A stretch of 64,000 nt of DNA, from NCBI GenBank assembly GCA_035567895.1, contig DATMPC010000099.1, positions 53,749-117,748 on the forward strand, read 5' to 3'. The translations under genes were made by a program, and so were the position numbers. Below, piece by piece: positions 35,005 to 41,823 of the stretch (positions within the stretch are counted from its first letter, which is position 1; each line of letters starts with the position of its first letter). The stretch comes from Terriglobales bacterium. Its GTDB lineage: Bacteria; Acidobacteriota; Terriglobia; Terriglobales; Acidobacteriaceae. The notes beneath the pieces are model-generated. The model had not been told where the DNA came from. It worked only from the letters and a program-made list of their open reading frames with translations, and ran no database searches.

Positions 35005-37356
35005 CTATGCGCTGGCAGCTGCCGACCGCATGTTGATGTAGTCGATCAGCTTGGCGCGAACTCCAGGCTGAACATCGACGAATTCCACGCCCATGTTGTC
35101 TGCACCTGCGCGGCGGACAACTGCGCGGAACTGCACCCATTCTGCTCCGAATTTGCAGTGCAGATCGATTGCGCTTCCGACTTCGTAATCAGATTTGGTG
35201 CGGAAGCTCATGCCCCCTTCGCTGATTTCGATCGATTCGCCGGTTACCAGTTGGTCTCCGATTCCGCAGCACACCTCGATGCGCTTAGGAATGCGCTGGA
35301 AGATTCGGTTCTCCAGCGGCTCCTTCACGCCGTAAATGTGGACGCTCTCGCCCTTGCCTTTGACCAGCGCGTAACCGAGGTCTACGCAGGGAATCTTGTC
35401 CTTAATGTCTTCGTAGACCTGATCATTGATGAGGATCTTGTGCTCGTAGTTCTTTGTGAGCCCTTCGAGGCGTGAAGCGACATTCACTGTGTCGCCGATC
35501 ACGGTGTAATCCATGCGTTGCTCGGAGCCGATGTTGCCGGTGATCGCCTCACCTTTCGTGATGCCGATTCCAGTTTGGATCGGCTGCAATCCGCGCGCAA
35601 CGCGCTGGCGGTTATAGCGTGACAGTATTCTCCGCATTTCGAGCGCAGCCATGACTGCGCGCTCGGCATCGTCTTCACGCGCGACTGGCGCGCCGAAGAC
35701 CGCCATCATGGCATCGCCGATGAATTTGTCGAGCATGCCTTCGTAACGGAAGACCGGTTCCATCATGCGTGTGAAGTAGTCATTGAGCATGCCAACAATC
35801 TCTTCCGCAGTGGATTCCTCGAAGATGTTCGTGAAATTCCTGATATCGGAAAAGAGCACAGCAACCGTCTGGCGATCGCCACCCAGCTTGAGTTTGTCGC
35901 GATCGGCGAGGACTTTCTCGGCGACTTCGCGTGTCATATAGCGGCACAGAGTACTCATCAGCCGCTGTTCTTGGGTGATGTCGTCAGCGACGACTACCAG
36001 ACCGAAATTCTTGCCGGAGGGATCGTGCAGCGGCAGCACCTGGAAGTTTACGTTCACTGCGTCGTTGTCGGGACGAACATAGTGAGCGTGATACGCCTTG
36101 TACTCAGACTCTGCTGTGTGCAGCACGCGATCGATACCGCTGGTCAGCTCTGAGTTTTGCGTGGCATTGAAGAACTCATCATGCATTTTGCCGGTCTCGG
36201 AGGCCCCAAAAATCTTCCCAGCCGCGCTGTTCACGAAAATCACGCGGCCGTCGGGACCAAGCGTAACCACTCCCGTGCCAATCGAGCCGAGGATGCTCGA
36301 GTTGTAGTTCTGCATGAAAAGAACTCGCTCGTAAAGGCGAGAGTTCTCGAGCGAGATTGAGATCTGTGAGCCCAACGCGTTGAGCAGGCGTTCATCCTCT
36401 TCGGTGAACACGCCGCTGAGCTTGTTGAGGACTTGCATCACTCCCATGACTTCGCCGGAGTCATTGCGCAGCGGCATACAGAGCATGCTGCGTGTACGGA
36501 AGCCGGACCGCTTGTCGATGTCGGGGTTAAAGCGCGGATCGGCATAGGCGTCTTCGATGTTGATAGTTTCCCCTGTCATAGCGACATGGCCCGCGATTCC
36601 GACGCCGATCGGCACGCGGATCTCCATCGCGTCCAAGCCTTGCGCGACCTTTGACCAGAGGTCTCCCGTTTTGGGATCGAGCAGGAAAAGGCTGGCGCGT
36701 TCCGCGTTCATCACTTCAGACGTGCTGTTGACGATCTTCTTCAGCAATTCGTCGATGTGCAGTTCGGAGGCGACCGACTTCATGACTTTGAGGAGCGTTT
36801 CGGAAACTTCCATGCGTTTCCGAATCTCCTCATTTAGCATCGCGTTCTTAACGGCGATGGCAGCTTGCGCAGCGAAGGCTTGAAGGAGTTGTTCGTCGTC
36901 TGCGGTAAAAGTTCCCGTGTGTTTATTGAGGAGCTGAAAGACTCCAATGATCCGATCGGTGGAGTCCTTCATAGGCATGCACAGAATGCTGCGCGTCGTG
37001 TAGCCGGTGCGTTTGTCTACTTCGCGATTGAAGCGCGGGTCGGCGTACGCATCGGGAATGTTGATGACGTCCCCAGTTTGTGCCACCTGTCCGGCAATGC
37101 CCGCCCCTAACGGGATCCGGATCTCGGTGATTCCCGCGCCCTGGGCTACTTTCGACCAGATTTGCTTTTTCGTGCGATCGACCACGAACAGCGTCGAGCG
37201 GTCCGCTCCCAGCACGGAAGAAGCTCCCTTGGTGATTGTTTGCAGCAGCTTATCCAGATTCTGGTCGGAGATCGCGCCCATGATCTCGAGCAGGACCGGG
37301 AACAGACGTTCGTTCGCGCTACCCGGTGTCGGGATAGGTGTTTGCGCTGGAATCAT
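35005..37356 (-). CDS. GAF-GAF-PAS-class III adenylate/guanylate cyclase with C-terminal PilZ domain
   Basis: A 783-residue soluble signalling protein. Residues about 20-175 and 195-350 are two GAF domains, each with a similar IPLGAGIAGQVA or VPIGVGIAGHVA core and an AYADPRFN stretch. A PAS-like segment (about 360-465) follows. The class III cyclase domain (about 495-660) has metal Asp residues in LFSDIRNFTN and FIGDAMMAVFGAP and the base-selecting region DYTVIGDTVNVASRLEG. Residues about 680-775 resemble PilZ, with an RxxxR box (RIPKR) and EISEGG in place of D/NxSxxG. It would couple small-ligand sensing to cAMP (or cGMP) synthesis and might bind c-di-GMP. Confidence 0.9.
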   Translation of the reverse strand: MIPAQTPIPTPGSANERLFPVLLEIMGAISDQNLDKLLQTITKGASSVLGADRSTLFVVDRTKKQIWSKVAQGAGITEIRIPLGAGIAGQVAQTGDVINIPDAYADPRFNREVDKRTGYTTRSILCMPMKDSTDRIIGVFQLLNKHTGTFTADDEQLLQAFAAQAAIAVKNAMLNEEIRKRMEVSETLLKVMKSVASELHIDELLKKIVNSTSEVMNAERASLFLLDPKTGDLWSKVAQGLDAMEIRVPIGVGIAGHVAMTGETINIEDAYADPRFNPDIDKRSGFRTRSMLCMPLRNDSGEVMGVMQVLNKLSGVFTEEDERLLNALGSQISISLENSRLYERVLFMQNYNSSILGSIGTGVVTLGPDGRVIFVNSAAGKIFGASETGKMHDEFFNATQNSELTSGIDRVLHTAESEYKAYHAHYVRPDNDAVNVNFQVLPLHDPSGKNFGLVVVADDITQEQRLMSTLCRYMTREVAEKVLADRDKLKLGGDRQTVAVLFSDIRNFTNIFEESTAEEIVGMLNDYFTRMMEPVFRYEGMLDKFIGDAMMAVFGAPVAREDDAERAVMAALEMRRILSRYNRQRVARGLQPIQTGIGITKGEAITGNIGSEQRMDYTVIGDTVNVASRLEGLTKNYEHKILINDQVYEDIKDKIPCVDLGYALVKGKGESVHIYGVKEPLENRIFQRIPKRIEVCCGIGDQLVTGESIEISEGGMSFRTKSDYEVGSAIDLHCKFGAEWVQFRAVVRRAGADNMGVEFVDVQPGVRAKLIDYINMRSAAASA

Positions 37357-37642
37357 GGTGTGAGGCCGAGCCGGGAGGAGAGCGGAAAGGATTATCCATT
37401 AAGTAACTGCGAAATGCAATTATTTGCGCCGTGTCGCAGCTTAGGCTGCGCAGAGCCCTAACGACGTGCATATGCCGCACAGGCTCACTCAGCGCGCCGA
37501 CTACCCAGCGCACGCATCCTATAACGTTCCTTCGAGATGGCCATAGCCATCCCCACAATCGAACAGGCACCTGCGCGATCGTGGAATGAAGTGAATCCCT
37601 GGCTCGTCGCGATTGCCGTTGATGACCAGAGCGATGATGCAC
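37357..37642. other. Intergenic stretch without recognised gene
   Basis: This spacer holds the upstream region of the cyclase gene on the minus strand. The frames here are short and show no family features. I see no clear promoter. Confidence 0.4.
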
Positions 37643-37677
37643 TAAAAAGCAGAGACGTCCGCGCAGCGGACGTCTCT
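37643..37677 (-). terminator. Intrinsic terminator of the RRM gene, built on a GTCCGC palindrome
   Basis: A perfect 12-bp inverted repeat (AGAGACGTCCGC at 37651-37662 and its complement at 37666-37677) with a three-base loop. On the minus strand it is followed by GCTTTTT, so it can end the RRM transcript. A diverged copy lies at 46261-46288. Confidence 0.8.
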
Positions 37678-37696
37678 GGCATCCATTTGGGTTAGA

Positions 37697-38053
37697 TCAC
37701 CAGCGCGGCCCGCGGCCGCCACGATCGCGATCCCCGCCGCGATTGCCACCCCGACCACCGCCGCCGCCACCGGGACGCCCTCCGCGTCCACCACCGGCAT
37801 CGCCGCGTTCGGTCCGAGGCCGAGCCTCGTTCACGGTAATCGCGCGCCCACCGAGATCACTCCCGTTGAGCGCCGCAATCGCTGCGCTTGCTTGCGTACT
37901 ATCACCCATCTCGACAAAGCCGAAGCCGCGCAATCGTCCACTAAACTGATCACGAATCAGATTCACTTCGCCAACCGTTCCATACTTTCCAAAAGCCTGT
38001 CTCAAATCGTCCTCACTGGCACTAAAGGGGAGGTTTCCCACGTAGATATTCAA
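37697..38053 (-). CDS. RRM-domain RNA-binding protein with Gly/Arg-rich tail
   Basis: A 118-residue protein with a TTG start. Residues 2-80 form one RRM: RNP2 is IYVGNL and RNP1 is LRGFGFVEM, with GRAITVNEARPR closing the domain. The last 35 residues are Gly/Arg repeats (GGGRGGRPGGGGGG, then GDRDRGGRG). This is the bacterial cold-inducible Rbp type, which binds single-stranded RNA, though targets are rarely known. A terminator follows directly. The stop is TAG-type and close to the hairpin, so it is likely monocistronic. Confidence 0.93.
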   Translation of the reverse strand: MNIYVGNLPFSASEDDLRQAFGKYGTVGEVNLIRDQFSGRLRGFGFVEMGDSTQASAAIAALNGSDLGGRAITVNEARPRTERGDAGGGRGGRPGGGGGGRGGNRGGDRDRGGRGPRW

Positions 38054-38281
38054 GAGCGCGTCCGTCCTTTCGGGAATGTGACTTGCATTGGGGCCGTATT
38101 ACAACAACCAAACCCAGGCGGGAGCGGCACTCGAAGCAGGTTTTCTGTCGGCGGCAGCGGCGTAGAGCTTGGACCGTATAAATGTACTCCTCTCCTACAC
38201 TCTGTGTCACTTCGACGATGGTCGGAGCGATCGTCACTTCCCGGACTGGATTCCCCGTTTCTGGATTTAGAATGAGGAGCA

Positions 38282-38539
38282 ATGGTCCTGCAAGCCACAC
38301 CTCCGGTTTTGGCGCCTCCAGCTCGCGTCTTGAGCCCGGTGCTTTGTCCGCTAGGATTTGTGCATGGCTACCGTTGTGTCGCTTGTTCGTGGGCGATGTT
38401 GTTTCCCGATTGCCACGTCTCCTGGGCCGTACCATTCTGCTACCAACTTCAGGCGAAATCCGCTTTTGAAAAGCATGCCTGCGGACAAGAATCGGAGTCC
38501 AAGCGCGATCCCGGGTGCCGTCTCTGTCGGGGCGATTGA
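38282..38539 (+). CDS. Possible small Cys-rich protein (85 aa)
   Basis: The ORF follows GAGGAG by only two bases. It contains YRCVACSW and later FEKHAC. A C-x2-C ... F-x2-H-x-C arrangement resembles small zinc-ribbon-like proteins I associate with acidobacterial genomes. The region between is rich in Cys and Trp. Several overlapping frames exist here, including a 186-codon frame on the minus strand, so this call is tentative. It could be a decayed gene. Confidence 0.3.
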   Translation: MVLQATPPVLAPPARVLSPVLCPLGFVHGYRCVACSWAMLFPDCHVSWAVPFCYQLQAKSAFEKHACGQESESKRDPGCRLCRGD

Positions 38540-38628
38540 CGTCCGCTCCGTCTCTACCATGATGGTTAAGTGCACGTGACATGCTGAGTCACGGCGTGGC
38601 CGAAAGCTATCTTTTCCCATTGTGAAAA

Positions 38629-38664
38629 CTAAAAACCCGCCCAGACATTCAGTCTGGACGGGTT
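38629..38664 (-). terminator. Intrinsic terminator of the 62-residue gene
   Basis: On the minus strand AACCCG-x-CCAGAC-type arms (38634-38646 with 38652-38664, one mismatch each side) form a 12-bp stem with a five-base loop, followed by GTTTTTAG. It lies 43 bp beyond the stop of the minus-strand ORF. Confidence 0.7.
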
Positions 38665-38707
38665 AACTAGGCCAACGGGTTGGCAACTTGATGGAAGTAG
38701 ACGGTCT

Positions 38708-38896
38708 TTATACGGCAGACTTACCCTTTTGTTCAGCGACGATCGATGTGTCCTGCCTAAAAATGCGCTCGCGCAAGTCGTCGTATAAGTCCAGTTCGGC
38801 CACTGTGTGAATGGTTCGACGCAGGCCGGCAGCGAGATTACGGAGAATGCCGCCACAGTTCTCCCGGTACAGCACGGTGATTCGATTTTTCCGCAT
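38708..38896 (-). CDS. Small protein of unknown function (62 aa)
   Basis: The ORF from ATG 38896 has GGAGG four to five bases upstream and an intrinsic terminator downstream, so it has the signals of a complete single-gene unit. The product is basic at the start (MRKNRITVLYREN), then has helical segments (GILRNLAAGLRRTIHTVAELDLYDDLRERIF split by no gaps). I do not recognise a family. Confidence 0.5.
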   Translation of the reverse strand: MRKNRITVLYRENCGGILRNLAAGLRRTIHTVAELDLYDDLRERIFRQDTSIVAEQKGKSAV

Positions 38897-39147
38897 GGGC
38901 CCTCCAGCAGACTTCGTACCTGAAGACAGGGTGCAAATGCCATACCAAGGCAAATCCATTACTTTCAATAGGTAAAAGAAACTCGAGCTGCGGAATGCAG
39001 CAAATTATTCTTCTTCGGGGAAAATTTGCCACTTCGAAGCACAACTTTGTCACCGTCAGTGACATCTCACAATTTGCGCACTCGTCGGGAATGCCGGAGG
39101 TGTGCTTCCGGAATTCAGGCCCTCGTTCTAGGTGTCCGAGCTGCGTC

Positions 39148-39420
39148 ATGGCAAGGAATGTAGTCCCAATTGATGCCGGTGGTTGGAAAACCGGCGCCCT
39201 GGTCCCGCGAAGCGGAATCTACAGCGTCCGCCATTCCGAGCATCGCCTTCCTCGCGAAGTTACACTTCTCCAGGACCAACAATTCCCGCGGTGTGCCGGT
39301 TGCGAGTCTGCGGTTTTCTTTCGATTGCGTCGTGAACTACCCGATGCGGGCGCCTCGCTCAGATTCCATGTCCATCTCTATCAATTGCCTGTCTTAGACG
39401 AAGTCAAGCGAGCCGGCTAG
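39148..39420 (+). CDS. Small CxxC protein of unknown function (90 aa)
   Basis: Starting at ATG 39148 the frame reads GGWKTGALVPRSGIYSVRH, then RLPREVTLL, FPRCAGCESAVFF and a closing LYQLPVLDE. The WKTG-x-VP-x-SGIY ... HRLP-x-EVTLL ... C-x2-C order is familiar from short uncharacterised proteins of Acidobacteria; I recall no function. The single C-x2-C could bind metal in a dimer. The frame continues upstream to 38995, but that part lacks the pattern. Confidence 0.55.
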   Translation: MARNVVPIDAGGWKTGALVPRSGIYSVRHSEHRLPREVTLLQDQQFPRCAGCESAVFFRLRRELPDAGASLRFHVHLYQLPVLDEVKRAG

Positions 39421-39627
39421 CTGCCGCACCGCACGGAATCTAATCCCGCAACGTTTTCCGTAGGAATCGGAAGACTTCGTGACAACCAGAGCTGCTCAAT
39501 CATGCATCCCAATCTAGATGCTCGACGTGTGTTTACCTGCACCCGCGCGGGACGTAAGGGCAATATAGCGGAACAACTTGCGGTTTTGACCCCTTGTTTG
39601 GACAGGAGAAGCGCTAGTACTTACGCT

Positions 39628-39978
39628 ATGGCAGACATTCTGTGCATTGGAATCGACGATGCATCCATGCAGGTGAAGCGATCAACACTGGAACGCGCAG
39701 GACATACCGTTAGCCTCGCCAAGGATGTGCGGCAGGTGATAGCAGCCTGCTCAGGCATCCGGTTCGAGGTGGTCCTGATTGGGCAAACCCTTCCCGGTAA
39801 AGAAAAGCTACGCGTGCACGAACTGCTTCAGGATCACTGCAGCGGAGCAAAGATCTTGGAACAATATGCCGCTGCACCGGACTTGCCCGCCGCCGATGCT
39901 CATATCCGCGCTGGTCAACCTGGCGAGGACTTGGTTGCCGTCGTGGAAGGCTTAATTGCACGACGTAAGTCCGCGTGA
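39628..39978 (+). CDS. Receiver-like protein lacking the phospho-acceptor Asp
   Basis: A 116-residue protein with a CheY-like alternation: ILCIGIDD, TLERAGHTVSLA, then FEVVLIGQTLPGKEKL, and a final helix LVAVVEGLIARR. In a true receiver the strand ending VLxD carries the phosphorylated Asp; here it reads VVLIGQTLPG, so Gly replaces Asp. The acidic pair near the N-terminus is kept as DD. It may be a stand-alone pseudo-receiver acting by protein contact. AGGAG lies about 19 bases before ATG, which is long. Start is therefore uncertain. Confidence 0.55.
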   Translation: MADILCIGIDDASMQVKRSTLERAGHTVSLAKDVRQVIAACSGIRFEVVLIGQTLPGKEKLRVHELLQDHCSGAKILEQYAAAPDLPAADAHIRAGQPGEDLVAVVEGLIARRKSA

Positions 39979-40087
39979 TCTTGTATGAAAAAGCCAGGAA
40001 TCCCCGTTTCTTGAGTCCCTGCCTTCTCACTCAAAAGCCCGTTTTTTTGAAAACAATTGACCAACTCCGTCGGGCTTGTCAGCATCC

Positions 40088-40321
40088 ATGACTTTAAAAG
40101 TCGTGGCTCGCGCGAAAAACAAGGTTGTAATTTGGCGTCCCTTCCCCTCCCCCACAAAGCGAGAAACAGCCCTGCCTTCGGTGCTCTCGCTCTCTGGTCT
40201 GGTCAAGCCTGAGAAAGAAGATTCAAATGCAGCGAAGGATCAAGCGGCCGTAAACCGTTGGGTGGAATTAGCCGACATCCTGAATGGACAAAAGAAGGCA
40301 AATAAGCGGAAGGCGGCTTAA
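40088..40321 (+). CDS. Hypothetical small basic protein (77 aa)
   Basis: A short frame from ATG 40088 encoding a Lys-rich protein (MTLKVVARAKNKVVIW, then a central PEKEDSNAAKDQAAVN and KKANKRKAA tail). No ribosome-binding site or family is evident. It ends 12 bp before the convergent BtuF-like gene. It may not be a real gene. Confidence 0.28.
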   Translation: MTLKVVARAKNKVVIWRPFPSPTKRETALPSVLSLSGLVKPEKEDSNAAKDQAAVNRWVELADILNGQKKANKRKAA

Positions 40322-40333
40322 GTACCCGCGTCT

Positions 40334-41266
40334 TCATCTCGCCCTGGAAGCAATGGACCGCCCTTCGGATTCAGCCCGTTTCGCGGATTTCCTAATTCTC
40401 GATCGTGAATACTGCTGAAATAACTGCGCCATAACCTCGATGCCATCTACGATTCTCGGGCCGGGGCGGGAAAAATGGCTGCTGGCATCGGTTGCGAACA
40501 TATTCCCGTTCCGGACTGCACGTAACTCGTACCACTCGCTCGGCAACCGCACCGTTCGAAGCTCTTGTTCCACTTCGTGTTCGTGGTAGCCGCACGGCAT
40601 CAACAGAATCATGTCTGGATCGGACATCGCGATCGTCTGCCAATCGGTCTCAAAGCTCCGCATTCCTGCGACACCCAGCACATCGCGTCCGCCCGCGATG
40701 CTTAGCATTTCCGGAACCCAGTGACCTCCCACGAAAGGAGGATCGAGCCACTCCAGGCATAGAACTCGCGGCCGATATTCTGGCTGCGCTTGTGAGGTCT
40801 TCTGGATCCGTGCTCTTAACGCAGCAACCAGTTCCGAGGCTTCCTTTTCCCGTCCGGTAGCAACTCCCACGGTGAGCACATCATGCAAGACGTCGTCCAC
40901 CGTTTTTGGCGTTAGAGCGAGGATCCTTGGTACGAACGAAAGCTTCGCGAATATTGCGCCAACGTCGTCGGGAGAGGCAGCGCAAACGTGGCAAAGTTCC
41001 TGCGTGACAATCAGCTCGGGCTCGATTTCGCGCAGCTTGTCGGCATCGAGCCGATAGAGGCTCTCACGGCGCTCGGAGTAGATCTTCACCCGACGGTCGA
41101 TCTCCGCTTGGGAAAGTCCGGGCGGAAGTTTGCTTAGAACAACGACCGGCTTGGTCTTCGCCTCCACGGGATAATCGCATTCGAACGTCACTCCCATAAT
41201 GGAATCGTTCAGTCCGAGCGCGAACAGAATCTCTGTTCCCGAAGGCAGAAATGAGCAAATTCTCAT
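40334..41266 (-). CDS. BtuF-like cobalamin-binding protein without signal peptide
   Basis: A 310-residue protein of the periplasmic-binding-protein (COG0614) fold. ATG 41266 starts MRICSFLPSGTEILFALGL, the usual first beta strand and helix; the frame upstream overlaps the next gene and is not PBP-like. The family features are GVTFECDYP, ELIVTQELCHVCA and the second lobe FVGGHWVPEMLSIAGGRDVLG with DPDMILLMPCGY. No export signal is seen, so it may act in the cytoplasm, or be a cobalamin scavenging or sensing protein. It is the last gene of a cobalamin-riboswitch operon, which supports corrinoid binding. Confidence 0.8.
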   Translation of the reverse strand: MRICSFLPSGTEILFALGLNDSIMGVTFECDYPVEAKTKPVVVLSKLPPGLSQAEIDRRVKIYSERRESLYRLDADKLREIEPELIVTQELCHVCAASPDDVGAIFAKLSFVPRILALTPKTVDDVLHDVLTVGVATGREKEASELVAALRARIQKTSQAQPEYRPRVLCLEWLDPPFVGGHWVPEMLSIAGGRDVLGVAGMRSFETDWQTIAMSDPDMILLMPCGYHEHEVEQELRTVRLPSEWYELRAVRNGNMFATDASSHFSRPGPRIVDGIEVMAQLFQQYSRSRIRKSAKRAESEGRSIASRAR

Positions 41267-41274
41267 TGGTGTGG

Positions 41275-41805
41275 TTATCCGCGGTTCACAATCGATGCAG
41301 CTCTCTGGGAAGACCGATGTCGTGCCACATATAACTCGTAGCAGCCAAAGAACAAACCGGCATATACGAATGTGCTGATCAACGCTTGGCGATACCAGGG
41401 AATGGCTGCCACGTAGCATTGCACGAGTCCCTGCCAGGTGTGAGGATACGAATTCCATCCGAGCCATACGCCAAAGTTGCTGATCAGATAAAACGAGAGA
41501 GAAGACGCCACGCAAGCGCCCGCCAGCCGCAGCCAGGTCGTTCGGTTCCGTAGCAGCTCGCCGATCAACGCGATGGAGGCAAAAGCCGCCATCTGCACAA
41601 TCTCGAGCCAGCCGATGTTCAGGTGATAAATGAGATTGGTGAGGACGAAGTCGCTCGCCGCGAGCAAGATGACAGGGAACCAGATCACATCACGCTTCCG
41701 CAGGTGCGCTCCGCCAAAAAGGAGGGCACCATACACTGGAGAAAAGTTGTGGATATGCGGCACAAAGCGGCATAGGACCGCGATTACGATGAGCCAGTAA
41801 GCCAT
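41275..41805 (-). CDS. Integral membrane protein, DUF6580-like
   Basis: A 176-residue protein with about five membrane helices (MAYWLIVIAVLCRFVPHI..., then FSPVYGALLFGGAHL, VIWFPVILLAASDFVL, and so on). The start has RFVPHIHNFSP, a feature I associate with the DUF6580 family, sometimes annotated as a putative transport protein. It sits between a BtuB-like receptor and a BtuF-like protein under a cobalamin riboswitch, with gaps of only 8 and 18 bp. A role in moving cobalamin or a precursor across the inner membrane is an inference. Confidence 0.7.
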   Translation of the reverse strand: MAYWLIVIAVLCRFVPHIHNFSPVYGALLFGGAHLRKRDVIWFPVILLAASDFVLTNLIYHLNIGWLEIVQMAAFASIALIGELLRNRTTWLRLAGACVASSLSFYLISNFGVWLGWNSYPHTWQGLVQCYVAAIPWYRQALISTFVYAGLFFGCYELYVARHRSSQRAASIVNRG

Positions 41806-41823
41806 TGTGACCTCCTCGATTCC

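Noticed and set aside
38022..38582. 186-codon minus-strand ORF
   Set aside because: It overlaps the start of the RRM gene, has no ribosome-binding site, and is very Arg-rich with no family features.
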